From contig CAKTCN010000023.1 of NCBI GenBank assembly GCA_934539295.1, forward strand, positions 1 to 57,409: DNA of 57,409 nt, given 5' to 3'. The notes beneath the pieces were generated by a model. It had not been told where the DNA came from, searched no databases, and saw only the letters and a list, made by a program, of their open reading frames with translations. The translations under genes and the position numbers were made by a program. Origin of the DNA: an uncultured Allosphingosinicella sp. Its GTDB lineage: Bacteria > Pseudomonadota > Alphaproteobacteria > Sphingomonadales > Sphingomonadaceae. Below are positions 43,660 through 52,819 of the stretch, piece by piece (the stretch's first letter is position 1; every line of letters starts with the position of its first letter).

Positions 43660-46600
43660 ATGAAGGTTGGAATTCGGGGGAAGAGCAATTTCCTGGTCGG
43701 CGGATCGCTGGCCGTGCTGGCATTGACCTATCCGCAGCTCGCACTCGCCCAGATGGGCCCGCCCGCCCCGACCGTGCCGTCGGCCGAGAACACCGAAGGC
43801 GAGCCGCTGTCCGAGGGCGAAGCCGACGACATCGTCATCGTCGGCGTCCGTCAGGCCGAACAATCCGCCATCAACCGCAAGCGCACCGCGCGCACTGCGC
43901 AGGATTCGATCGTCGCGGATGATGTGGGCCAGTTCCCCGACAAGAACGCCGCCGAAGCCATCGCCCGTATCGCCGGCGTTGCGCTGGACGTCAGCGATTC
44001 CGGCGAGCAGGGCGGCTTCACCATCCGCGGCCAGTCGGCCGACCTGATCCGCATCGAAGTGGACGGTATGAGCACTTTGTCGTCCAACGGCGATGCTGGC
44101 GGCCGCGCCGCGACCATCGGCGAATTGTCGTCGGACCTCATCAAGAGCGTCGACGTCATCAAGGGCCAGACCGCCGACATGACGCCCGGCGGCGTCGGCG
44201 GCACGGTTCGCATCGAACAGCGCTCCGGCCTCGATTTCAAAGAGCCGCTGTACCGCCTCAATATCCAGGGCGCGCATCAGACGCTCAGCCGCAACACCAC
44301 GCCTCGCATCAATGCCATCGCCACGCAGAAGTTCTTCGAGGGCCGGGTCGGCGTCATCCTGAACGCCACCTACGAAGACGTTTCGATCGGCACCGACTAT
44401 TCCCGCGTTTCACGCGCGCAGCAGGGTTACATTCCGCTGGGCGACCTCGACAATTCGCCGGAAAAAAGCTTCACGACACCGTTCGATCCGACCGCGGCGG
44501 CCGTGACTACCAAGGCGGGCTGTGCGGCGCTTCCGACCACGGGCATCAACAGTCGTCTGAACTGCTACGCCCAGTGGGAGGATTTTGTACCCTCCTACGT
44601 CCGCCCCGGGCGTCAGATCCGCGGGGAGGAACGCTTCTCGCTCCAGGCGCGTGTGGATGCGGAGGTGACCGACAACCTAACAGCGTTCGTCTCCTACAAC
44701 CCGAACATCCGCAAGGTGAACTCGCAAGACTATAACTGGAGCGTCGCCATTCCGATCGGCACCACCAACGCCGCCGGACAACTCGCGACCTCCAACATCC
44801 GCAATGTCGTCGTGAACGAAAATCACTATGTCACTCAGTTCGACATGGTGCGCGGCACGGGCGTCGGCTTTATCGCCGACCCGACCATTACCACGCAGAA
44901 TCGCGACATTCGACGCGACGTCGAGCAATATTACACTCAGGCTGGCCTCGACTGGGACTTTGGGCCGTGGACTGCGAAGGCGCGCGTTCAATATAGCCTC
45001 GCCAAGAATCAGCGGCAGGATATCGCGATCAGTGCGTTCGCGCCGATTGACCGCGCCACGTTCAGCCTCGTGCCTGAAAGCGGTCTTTGGACGGTGGACA
45101 CACCGGGCGTCGACCAGTTCAACCCGGCCTCTTATTATCCGGTAACCAGCGCCACTGGCTACAGCACCGATCGCCAGATCGACATCATTCCCTATGCCGA
45201 TCGCAACAGCGAATATAATTACCAACTCGACGTCGATCGCACGTTCGACGATTTCGGCCCGTTGACGCGCATCAAGGCGGGTGCTCAGCATCGCGTCCGC
45301 GACAATGACAGCTATCGCGAACCAGGCTTCATCGTCACGCCGGGCGTGGCCCTTTCCCGTGCGCAAAGCCTCGATCGCATTCGAACCTGCGACCCGGTTG
45401 TTGCGGCGCGCGCAGGAACAACCTGCCAGTTCGGCTCGGTGCCCCGCGCGATTACGGCAGCCAACCAGAACACGACGACCGACCGCCTTTACAAAATGCA
45501 CACGCTGACGGTGGCGCAGTATCAGAACATCTTGAACGCCAGTCTGATCCGGCTGCCTGGAGCCGGACGCGACGACGGCATGATGCAGTGGGGCACGATC
45601 GACGCGCAACGTTTTGCCGAGGAATTGGGCAAAGTCGCAGATACCAGCGATTGGAACCTCGATTGCCTCTACGAGTGCATCGCCTCGGACGGGAACACCT
45701 ATACGCGTCCCCCATACCATACGGACGAACTCACGTCGTCGGCCTACCTCATGGCGGACTTCGAGATGCGGCCGCTGGGCATTCTGCTCGAAGGCAACGT
45801 CGGCGTGCGCTATCAGCGTATCAAGGTGAAGGCAGCGCCTGTTATCGACTTCACCACGCGCGACGCCCAGAGGATCACAGGTGCCGACGGTCTTCCATCC
45901 TATCTGGTGACCACGCAATTGATCAGGCGTGATGTCGGATCGGTGAACCGTACCAGCGACGACATCCTGCCCAGCTTCAACCTGGCCGCCTGGCCTATCG
46001 AGGATGTACTGGGTCTGCGCTATTCTATCGCGAAGCAGCGCGCGCGCCCGAGCATGACGCAGATCACTGGTAGCTCGGTTTCCAATTGCGCCCTGGTTCC
46101 AGCGGGCCTGCGTGAGGAACTGGAACAGTTCAATGCCAACAATCCGGGCCGTCTGCAGGATAATGATCCGGCTAACGACGACGATAGCGAATCGGCCGAT
46201 CTGCTGGACGGTTTCATCAATCGCTGCAGTGGGCGCATCGGCAACCCAGAACTGGCAGGCTATGGCGCGATCACCCAGAACCTGTCGCTAGAATGGTACC
46301 CGAACCGCGACACGCAGCTGAGCGCCGCAGTGTACCAGATCGACGTTAAAACCGGGCGTCCCGAGAACTTCCAGACGGACGGCTATGTGCTGAACGACGA
46401 CGAGTATCTGGTGGACACTTACCGTGACGGGCCAGGAGGTCTTACACAGCGCGGCTTTGAAATAACCGGGCGTACGGCATTCACGTTCCTTCCTGGCTTC
46501 CTCAAGTATCTCGGCGCCGGCTTCAATTACTCGTTCACCAAATCCAACGAGAAGACGACGGAGATCGATCCCTTTACCGCCATCGCGCTGCCGCCGCGAA

Positions 46601-47001
46601 AAGAGTCGAAATATTACTACAACCTCAACATGTGGTATGACGATGGCAAGCTGAACGCCCGCGTCGCCTATCAGCGCCGTGCCTTCTACTATGACCGGAC
46701 GGACCCCGATGCCGAGAACCGTATCCCCGCCAGCGCGGGCCTAGAAGGCAGCACGGCAACGAGCTACTTCAAGACCGTTCCGCCTGTTTACAAGACCGGC
46801 AACGAGAATCTGGATGCGCGTGCTTCCTATTCGATCACGCCGAAGCTTCAGCTTTTCGTCGAAGGCAAAAACCTACTGAACACGTCAATCGGCAAGTTCG
46901 TGCCTGATGAGTTCCGTACGATAGGCGGCGGAACGCCCTACATGTACGACAACGTATTCGTGGGCCGCACCTTCTACTTCGGTGCAATCATCGATTTCTG
47001 A
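43660..47001 (+). CDS. TonB-dependent receptor for pectic oligosaccharides (inferred)
   Basis: A 1113-residue receptor of the large carbohydrate-type class. It has a signal peptide to about residue 31, then DDIVIVGVRQAEQSAINRKR and DDVGQFPDKNAAEAIARIAGV, the plug opening seen in sugar-linked receptors of sphingomonads, caulobacters and xanthomonads, then a long barrel ending YFGAIIDF. The cargo is inferred from its place between pectate lyase genes. Three in-frame ATGs lie at 43648, 43654 and 43660; the last has GGGGA at ideal spacing. It ends at a strong terminator. Confidence 0.92.
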   Translation: MKVGIRGKSNFLVGGSLAVLALTYPQLALAQMGPPAPTVPSAENTEGEPLSEGEADDIVIVGVRQAEQSAINRKRTARTAQDSIVADDVGQFPDKNAAEAIARIAGVALDVSDSGEQGGFTIRGQSADLIRIEVDGMSTLSSNGDAGGRAATIGELSSDLIKSVDVIKGQTADMTPGGVGGTVRIEQRSGLDFKEPLYRLNIQGAHQTLSRNTTPRINAIATQKFFEGRVGVILNATYEDVSIGTDYSRVSRAQQGYIPLGDLDNSPEKSFTTPFDPTAAAVTTKAGCAALPTTGINSRLNCYAQWEDFVPSYVRPGRQIRGEERFSLQARVDAEVTDNLTAFVSYNPNIRKVNSQDYNWSVAIPIGTTNAAGQLATSNIRNVVVNENHYVTQFDMVRGTGVGFIADPTITTQNRDIRRDVEQYYTQAGLDWDFGPWTAKARVQYSLAKNQRQDIAISAFAPIDRATFSLVPESGLWTVDTPGVDQFNPASYYPVTSATGYSTDRQIDIIPYADRNSEYNYQLDVDRTFDDFGPLTRIKAGAQHRVRDNDSYREPGFIVTPGVALSRAQSLDRIRTCDPVVAARAGTTCQFGSVPRAITAANQNTTTDRLYKMHTLTVAQYQNILNASLIRLPGAGRDDGMMQWGTIDAQRFAEELGKVADTSDWNLDCLYECIASDGNTYTRPPYHTDELTSSAYLMADFEMRPLGILLEGNVGVRYQRIKVKAAPVIDFTTRDAQRITGADGLPSYLVTTQLIRRDVGSVNRTSDDILPSFNLAAWPIEDVLGLRYSIAKQRARPSMTQITGSSVSNCALVPAGLREELEQFNANNPGRLQDNDPANDDDSESADLLDGFINRCSGRIGNPELAGYGAITQNLSLEWYPNRDTQLSAAVYQIDVKTGRPENFQTDGYVLNDDEYLVDTYRDGPGGLTQRGFEITGRTAFTFLPGFLKYLGAGFNYSFTKSNEKTTEIDPFTAIALPPRKESKYYYNLNMWYDDGKLNARVAYQRRAFYYDRTDPDAENRIPASAGLEGSTATSYFKTVPPVYKTGNENLDARASYSITPKLQLFVEGKNLLNTSIGKFVPDEFRTIGGGTPYMYDNVFVGRTFYFGAIIDF

Positions 47002-47022
47002 TCGCTCCCAAGGGTCAGATGG

Positions 47023-47059
47023 CCCGGCCTCCGCAGCAGCGGAGGCCGGGTATTTTTTT
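47023..47059 (+). terminator. Strong intrinsic terminator after the TonB receptor
   Basis: A perfect 12-bp stem (CCCGGCCTCCGC 47023-47034, GCGGAGGCCGGG 47039-47050) with an AGCA loop is followed by TATTTTTTT. It ends the rightward PL10-receptor unit 21 bases after the stop. Confidence 0.95.
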
Positions 47060-47114
47060 GTTCGGGTGGGATGTCTTTAGAGGTTGGGCAAAGAGTTCGG
47101 GCATGATGAAGCGC

Positions 47115-47176
47115 GCTCCCGCGGAAGCGGGAGCCCAGTCCGCGGCGGATATGTGCTCCTGTTTCCGCAGGAGCAC
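47115..47176. repeat. Two adjacent hairpins of repeat type between convergent units
   Basis: GCTCCCGC-GGAA-GCGGGAGC (47115-47134) and GTGCTCCTG-N6-CAGGAGCAC (47153-47176... arms 47153-47161 and 47168-47176). They lie between the receptor terminator and the end of the leftward operon and could stop leftward transcription. The rest of this 200-base gap shows nothing else. Confidence 0.6.
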
Positions 47177-47204
47177 TGTAAGTGTTGGGAGACGGGAGGT
47201 GCCT

Positions 47205-50200
47205 CTAGCGGCCGGTGCCTTCGTCGATGGTGGCCGCCAATAGGCCGATGACCACCTCGTTCGCGCGTGCGCGGAGGGTCAGGGACTTGAGCTTGCGCTT
47301 AGGGTCGAGCGGCAGGCCCAGCACGGTGGCCGAACCGCCTTCGACGCGCTGTTCGGCACCCTTGCTGCCGTCCGGCGCGCCGCCCTGGCGGACGCGGGCG
47401 GTGGCGAGATCGACGCGCAGGGGCCGGGGTCCGGGCGCGCGGAACTGGTAGTCGTCGATCAGATAGTCGCGCTCGATCGGCCACCAGGTGGTGGGATTGT
47501 GGAGGGCGAGCCGCTCGGTGCCGCCATCGGCATAGGTGACGATCACCTCGCCATTGTCGATCCGGCTCTGCATGGCATTGGTCGAGCCGGCCATCAGCAG
47601 CCGGAGGAAGCTGCCGCTGCCGCTCAACGGCACGGTGACTTCGTCCGGATAATTGTCCCACCTGGACACGAACAAGGCGTTGCGCCCTTGCGCCGGCGTC
47701 TGGAAGCGGCCGCCATCCGGCAGGCTCAACCAACCGCCCGAAGTCCGGGATGCCTGCCGGATGCCGCTGTCGTCGATCTTCGCGGTCGCGTTCACATGCC
47801 CCGCCCAGGCGCCGATACCCTGCGACGGCAGCGCAAGCGAGACAAAGGGCGAACGCGGGCTGCGATACTTGCCGGGCGCGAAGATGGCGGCGACGTCGTC
47901 GTTGAACAGCCCGGCCAGGTCGATGGCACGCTGGCTGCCGACGGGAGCCCTGTCGACCACCTCCGGCAGTGGCGCAGGCTCAGCGGTCTTGCCGTCCGGT
48001 GCCCACCAGCGCATCGCACCCTGGCGCTTCTGCCGGAAGCGCGTGCCTGCGGGCGATGAAGCCGCGATCGGGCTGCCTGCCCATTCGATGGCCAGTTCGG
48101 CCTGCGCCGCAAAGGGCACTTCGATCAGGATGGCGGGTGCGCCGACTGCGTCCGGGTCAACCGACCACCGCGCCTTCCTGCCATCCACGCTCACCGATCG
48201 CACACGGTCACGGATCGCGGGGAGGCGGAGACGTAGATGGCGGAAGCGATCCCCCGACTGGCTGACCGTCCAACGATCCACCTGCCCCTTCCGCTCGAAG
48301 CGCAAGCCGACGTCGGGGTGGACCAGCTCTGCCCGGTCCCAGTCCCGCGGAAAGCCGGGCCGCACGTCGAGGCGGCCGGCAAGAGCATCCGGAACCATGC
48401 CGAACAACCCTTCCACGATGGCGCGCGACGACACGCCCGATCCGTCGGCAAAGTCGCGCTGCGCCTCGCGCCGATAGACGTCGAGATAGTTCATGGAGCC
48501 GACATTGCCCGGGCTGATGCCCATATACATGCTGCCGAGCAGCGCGCCCTTCATGAGCGTGAACGCCTCTTCCGCCCTGCCCGCCTGCCAGAGGCCAAGC
48601 GCCGTATGGTTGTTCTCGCTCATCACCACGTTGTTCACCGACCAGGTGTACGGCATCCAGTCGCTGGACGCGTAGACGTGGTAGGGTCGATCGGAAGGCA
48701 CACCGGGCCCGGCAATGGGCAGCTGCGGCAGCTTGCGCGTCAGGGCATCCGCCATCCGCCATGCCTCGCGTGCATCGGGCACACGGGAGTCGACGACGTG
48801 GTAGAAGCTCCAGAGGCCTGCGCTCGGATGGACCAGCCGCTCGCCCAGCCAGTCCTTATATTCGGCGAAGTGCCCATCCTCCTTCAGCCAGAGCTCGGCC
48901 CGCATCGCCTCGGCAATAGCGGCCGCCTCCTGCTCGTACGGCGCGGCATCCACGCCGATCGCGCGCGCGAGGCGGGCGGCCTGCTGGTTGTGGAAATGAT
49001 TGTAGGCAGACGCATAAGCGACGCCGCCGCCGCTATACTGGATATCGTCGCTGGCCCAGATCTGGGCATAAGCCTCGTAGAGGGGGCCATTGTCGTAGGG
49101 ACGCCGGAACAGCCGCTTTTCCCACGCGAGATGCCGTTCGATCACCGGCCATGCCTCGCGCGCAAAGGCGAGGTCGCCCGTCCAGGCGAAGTGGCGGAAC
49201 AACCCATCGATGAAGACGGCGTTCATGTCATAATGGGAATTGGACAGGTCGCCATTGGAATGGAGCGCGGCCTCGCTGCGGGCGAGATTGCTGTCTTCGT
49301 CCGCAGGCGGGAGCGTGGGGGGAACCGGGCTAACATTCTGCCGCGGCAGCCAGGCGCGGAAATTGGCAAGCGCACGATCGTGCCAGCCAAGCGCGTCGAG
49401 CGAGTAAAGGCCGCGCCAGCCCAGCAGCTTCGTTCGCCAGGCCACTGCGCCATGCATCACCGCGGATTGTGGGCCGTCCCACACCGCGTCCGCCGCCACG
49501 TTGAGCGATGCCACTGCCGCGTCGATCCAGGGATCGGGCGTGGAAACACGCACCCGGCCGCGCAACGCGGCGAAATGGGCACGTGCCGCATCAAAGGCCT
49601 GCGGGAGGGCAAGCGCGTCGAATGCGGGTGCGAGCGGGGGCAGCGGTGCGGCCGCGCGCGCGTCGCGGCTCACGGCGGAATAGGTTGCCAGGTCGGCATT
49701 GGCCGAGGGGGCATAGGCCGTGCGCTGGAGAAGGAGGTAAGACGGCGCCTGTCCGAATTGCAGGGTGCCGGTGACTACGGGATGGTCGGGCCGCGCGGCC
49801 GACTTCGGGCCGGCAAACAGGCCTGCCGCGTCGTTCCAGGCCTCGCCTGCGCGGACGGCATCGGTGGTCCCGTTCAGCAGCGTGCCCGTGACGGTGCCGG
49901 GCTTGGCGCTGATCGAGAAGCTTCGCTGCGATGCGATCCTGACCTGGTTGTCCTTGGCGAATTCGGGGCGGAAGCCGAACCATTCGCTGATCGGCACCTT
50001 TTCCGTGCCGATGTCGCCATCCCGCGTTCCGCGCTGCCCGTTGACGCCGCCATAGGCCCAGCGCAGCGTGGTACCGGCGGGAATATTCGTCCCGCTGGCA
50101 CGAACGCCCAATCCTTCGGTGGCGGCAAGCGCGACCACGACCAGGTCGATCGCACCGGTGCCGAGGCGCGGATCCTCGATCCGATACTCCAATTCTCCCG

Positions 50201-50558
50201 GGCGATAGCGCGTGGTGATCGAACGCGCGTGGTGCAGCCACCAGCGGCTGCCATCCGCCGACTGCACGGCGAAGCGCAGATTGCCGCCCCTGCCCGGCAG
50301 GTAGAGAACGAATTCGGGCTTGTCGCCGCCATCGGCGCGAAAGGCGGTGTTGCCGCCATAGAGCGGACGATTGAACCGCTCCACGCCGTTGACGATCGCG
50401 AAGGCATCGCCGTCCGGCCGATACCGGATGGGCTGATCGATCTGCCCGGCGATATTGGGCCGCACGCCCTGCGTCGCGACCAGGGTCTGCGCCATCAGCG
50501 ATGCGGGCGCGGAGCCCAGCAGGGCAGCGGTAAGCAGCGCCCTCTTCAAGCCCTTCAT
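47205..50558 (-). CDS. Very large exported protein, DUF4450-like, probable glycoside hydrolase
   Basis: An 1117-residue exported protein (MKGLKRALLTAALLGSAPASLMAQ). The N-terminal 350 residues are beta-rich, the middle (about 370-780) looks like an (alpha/alpha)6 barrel with SNSHYDMNAVFIDGLFRHFAW, EAYAQIWASDDIQYSGGGVAY and YTWSVNNVVMSENNHTALGLW, and a beta-rich C-terminal third follows. It resembles proteins annotated DUF4450 in polysaccharide utilisation loci, where a glycosidase role is assumed. Acidic residues in ASDDIQ and VMSENN are candidate catalytic groups. The start at 50558 is 6 bases after GAGAGG; the ATG at 50564 has no spacing. It is the last gene of the fucose/pectin operon. Confidence 0.72.
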   Translation of the reverse strand: MKGLKRALLTAALLGSAPASLMAQTLVATQGVRPNIAGQIDQPIRYRPDGDAFAIVNGVERFNRPLYGGNTAFRADGGDKPEFVLYLPGRGGNLRFAVQSADGSRWWLHHARSITTRYRPGELEYRIEDPRLGTGAIDLVVVALAATEGLGVRASGTNIPAGTTLRWAYGGVNGQRGTRDGDIGTEKVPISEWFGFRPEFAKDNQVRIASQRSFSISAKPGTVTGTLLNGTTDAVRAGEAWNDAAGLFAGPKSAARPDHPVVTGTLQFGQAPSYLLLQRTAYAPSANADLATYSAVSRDARAAAPLPPLAPAFDALALPQAFDAARAHFAALRGRVRVSTPDPWIDAAVASLNVAADAVWDGPQSAVMHGAVAWRTKLLGWRGLYSLDALGWHDRALANFRAWLPRQNVSPVPPTLPPADEDSNLARSEAALHSNGDLSNSHYDMNAVFIDGLFRHFAWTGDLAFAREAWPVIERHLAWEKRLFRRPYDNGPLYEAYAQIWASDDIQYSGGGVAYASAYNHFHNQQAARLARAIGVDAAPYEQEAAAIAEAMRAELWLKEDGHFAEYKDWLGERLVHPSAGLWSFYHVVDSRVPDAREAWRMADALTRKLPQLPIAGPGVPSDRPYHVYASSDWMPYTWSVNNVVMSENNHTALGLWQAGRAEEAFTLMKGALLGSMYMGISPGNVGSMNYLDVYRREAQRDFADGSGVSSRAIVEGLFGMVPDALAGRLDVRPGFPRDWDRAELVHPDVGLRFERKGQVDRWTVSQSGDRFRHLRLRLPAIRDRVRSVSVDGRKARWSVDPDAVGAPAILIEVPFAAQAELAIEWAGSPIAASSPAGTRFRQKRQGAMRWWAPDGKTAEPAPLPEVVDRAPVGSQRAIDLAGLFNDDVAAIFAPGKYRSPRSPFVSLALPSQGIGAWAGHVNATAKIDDSGIRQASRTSGGWLSLPDGGRFQTPAQGRNALFVSRWDNYPDEVTVPLSGSGSFLRLLMAGSTNAMQSRIDNGEVIVTYADGGTERLALHNPTTWWPIERDYLIDDYQFRAPGPRPLRVDLATARVRQGGAPDGSKGAEQRVEGGSATVLGLPLDPKRKLKSLTLRARANEVVIGLLAATIDEGTGR

Positions 50559-50580
50559 CTTCATCCTCTCGTGCAAGCTT

Positions 50581-51903
50581 TTACTTCTTGCCGCCTTGGC
50601 CGGCGACCCTGCGCTGCCATTCGGGATAGGCGGCCAGCGCCTTCTTGGGCGCATCCACCCACCAGCTATAGCCGTTGCGACGCCCTTCCGAGATGAAATT
50701 CACGTCATCATGGATCGTCTGATCCTTGTCGCCGAAGATCGGCTTGTTGGTGACCAGGTCGTAGTTGCGCGACCACAAGGGACCGGCCCCGTCCTTCGGC
50801 AGCAGCTTGCGGCCCTGCGGGGTACGGGTGAACTCGACATTGTAGACGGCGCTCTCGCGCAGCCATGCGATGGCCCCGTCGACCGCCTGGCGGATTTCCG
50901 GGGACGGATTTGGCTGCCGCATCAGGAACATGAGGATGTCGGTCGTCTCGCCGCTGGCGATCGAACGCGGTTCGTAGTTGCGGGCCGAGATAGGCGCGAG
51001 CGTGAGCGCATCGACCTGCTGCGGCCAGCCGAGCCGGCGACCATCCTTGCGCACCTGCGCCTTGAGGATGATGTCGGTACCGTGCCGGACGGCAGTCGCG
51101 GCGCGGCTGCGAAGGTCGGCGGGAACGAAGCGATATTGCGGGTCCTCCGCCACGTCCTGCAGCAGCATGACGACCACCGCGACGACATTGTCGTTGAAGG
51201 TGATGCCGTCATGGAAGCCGCCTTCCAGCGGGTAGTTCTGCGGCCAGCCGCCGTTCGGATATTGCGCGGCGAGGATGTAGCGCACGCCCTTCACGAAGCT
51301 GGCGCGATACGCATCGCCTTCCTTGCCGGGGAGCGCCGCCGCCATCTGGGCCAGGTAGCGCATCTCGTGCGTGGTGGCATTGTTGTCGAACGATCCGACG
51401 AAGGTCCAGAAACGATCGCGCGGCGCATCGAAGTTTGCGGGGTTCAGCTCCATCGTCTCGGCATCATTGGCGAAACGCTGCCCGCGCAGCCGCGGCGGGC
51501 CGCCCCGATCCTGGTTCTTGCTCCATCCGCCGGCCGGGGTTTGGAAGCTGACCACCGTGTCGGCGATCCTGCGCGCCTCCGCCGTCCGGTACCAGGCCGG
51601 ATCGCGATCGAGCGGCGCCTTGTCGGCACCGCCGCCGACAGCTTTCGGAGGCGGCGGCGGTGTCTCGCCCGGGCGCAGTTCTGCGGCAAGTGCGGCACGA
51701 TCGGCACGCTCCTGCGCTTCCGATCGTTGAAGGTAGGTCAGCCACGCGGCGCGCTGCGCACGCGGCAATTGAGCAATATGCTCACGCGTGAGCGATGGCG
51801 CTGGCACGTTGGTGCCGATCACCTTGGCAAGGACGGGGGTCGCTGCACCGCCCCCGACGATCGTCACCGCAGCCAGAACGGACGCGAGAGGCGCCATCTT
51901 CAT
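50581..51903 (-). CDS. Pectate lyase, PL10 family (copy 2)
   Basis: A 440-residue exported PL10 enzyme, clearly a paralog of the one at 42276. It shares VSFQTPAGGWSKNQDRGGPPRL, AAQYPNGGWPQNYPL, FHDGITFNDNVVAVVV, SIASGETTDIL and the terminal RRNGYSWWVDAPKKAL. A signal peptide (MKMAPLASVLAAVTIVGGGAA) opens it. GGAG lies 7 bases before the ATG at 51903. It belongs to the leftward operon with the L-fucose genes, 84 bases after the lactonase, with the large DUF4450-like gene 22 bases downstream. Confidence 0.92.
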   Translation of the reverse strand: MKMAPLASVLAAVTIVGGGAATPVLAKVIGTNVPAPSLTREHIAQLPRAQRAAWLTYLQRSEAQERADRAALAAELRPGETPPPPPKAVGGGADKAPLDRDPAWYRTAEARRIADTVVSFQTPAGGWSKNQDRGGPPRLRGQRFANDAETMELNPANFDAPRDRFWTFVGSFDNNATTHEMRYLAQMAAALPGKEGDAYRASFVKGVRYILAAQYPNGGWPQNYPLEGGFHDGITFNDNVVAVVVMLLQDVAEDPQYRFVPADLRSRAATAVRHGTDIILKAQVRKDGRRLGWPQQVDALTLAPISARNYEPRSIASGETTDILMFLMRQPNPSPEIRQAVDGAIAWLRESAVYNVEFTRTPQGRKLLPKDGAGPLWSRNYDLVTNKPIFGDKDQTIHDDVNFISEGRRNGYSWWVDAPKKALAAYPEWQRRVAGQGGKK

Positions 51904-51987
51904 TCATTCTCTCCTATAACCCGTCTCGCGGGAAAACCGTTTTCACTTAGCAAACAGCTTTTTACAAGCGAAAGCGGCCAGCAACCT

Positions 51988-52812
51988 TCATCCGACACGG
52001 TATATGCGCCGCGCATTAGTGCCGAAGATCGCCGCGCGCGCGGGGGCAGGCAGGTGGCCGAACAGGCGCTCGCAGCAGCGTAACCACCCGGGATAGTCGC
52101 TGGCGAGCAGCAGCACCGGCCAGTCGCTTCCCCAGACAAGGCGCTCCGGACCGAAACAGTCGATCAGGTGATCAACGTAGAAGCGCAGGTCGCCTGCGCT
52201 CCAGGCAGACCCAGCCTCCGTGACCAGTCCGGATATTTTGCACGCGACGTTCGGCAGTCGGGCCAGCATGGCGATGTCGCGACCCCAGGGCTCACGCTCG
52301 TCCTGGGCAATGTCCGGCTTGGCGGCATGATCGATCACGATCTGGAGGCGCGGATGGGCTGCCGCGAACCGGGTGAGTGCTGGCAGGTGGGCCGGCCGGA
52401 TCAATGCGTCGAACACGAGCCCGCGGTCGATCATCGCCCCGATCGCCGGTTCGATCGCCGGCTGCAGGATCCACTCGACGGCAAGGGCCTGCAACATCGG
52501 CCGGATACCACGCAGCTTAGGATGCCGTGCAAGCACGGCGATCCGATCGGCGGCGGCAGGATCAGGGAGGTCGACCCATCCGACCACCGCCCCGATCGAC
52601 GGCGTGCGATCGGCCAGGTCCAGCATCCAGTCGGTGTCCGCATCATGCGGCTGCGACTGAACCAGCACCGTGCGCGTGACTCCGGCGGACAAGCGCGCCG
52701 CATCCAGGTCCTTCGGCATGAAGTCGCGGTGGATCTGCGGGAGGTCCGGGCCCGGCCACTCCTGGCCGTTATGCCCTATCCGCCAATAATGCTGGTGCGC
52801 GTCGATCCGCAT
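51988..52812 (-). CDS. L-fuconolactonase (amidohydrolase superfamily)
   Basis: A 274-residue amidohydrolase of the COG3618 lactonase type. The metal motif DAHQHYW is at residues 4-10, IDHAAKPD near 160 and WGSDWPV near 230. It would open L-fucono-1,5-lactone to L-fuconate. Placement between the FucP-type transporter and a pectate lyase, with fucose dehydrogenase and fuconate dehydratase upstream, supports this over other lactones. Seven bases separate it from the transporter gene. Confidence 0.85.
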   Translation of the reverse strand: MRIDAHQHYWRIGHNGQEWPGPDLPQIHRDFMPKDLDAARLSAGVTRTVLVQSQPHDADTDWMLDLADRTPSIGAVVGWVDLPDPAAADRIAVLARHPKLRGIRPMLQALAVEWILQPAIEPAIGAMIDRGLVFDALIRPAHLPALTRFAAAHPRLQIVIDHAAKPDIAQDEREPWGRDIAMLARLPNVACKISGLVTEAGSAWSAGDLRFYVDHLIDCFGPERLVWGSDWPVLLLASDYPGWLRCCERLFGHLPAPARAAIFGTNARRIYRVG

Positions 52813-52819
52813 GTCCGGC

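Noticed and set aside
48237..50696. 819-codon plus-strand frame
   Set aside because: Antisense to the large DUF4450-like gene and the end of PL10; no family features.
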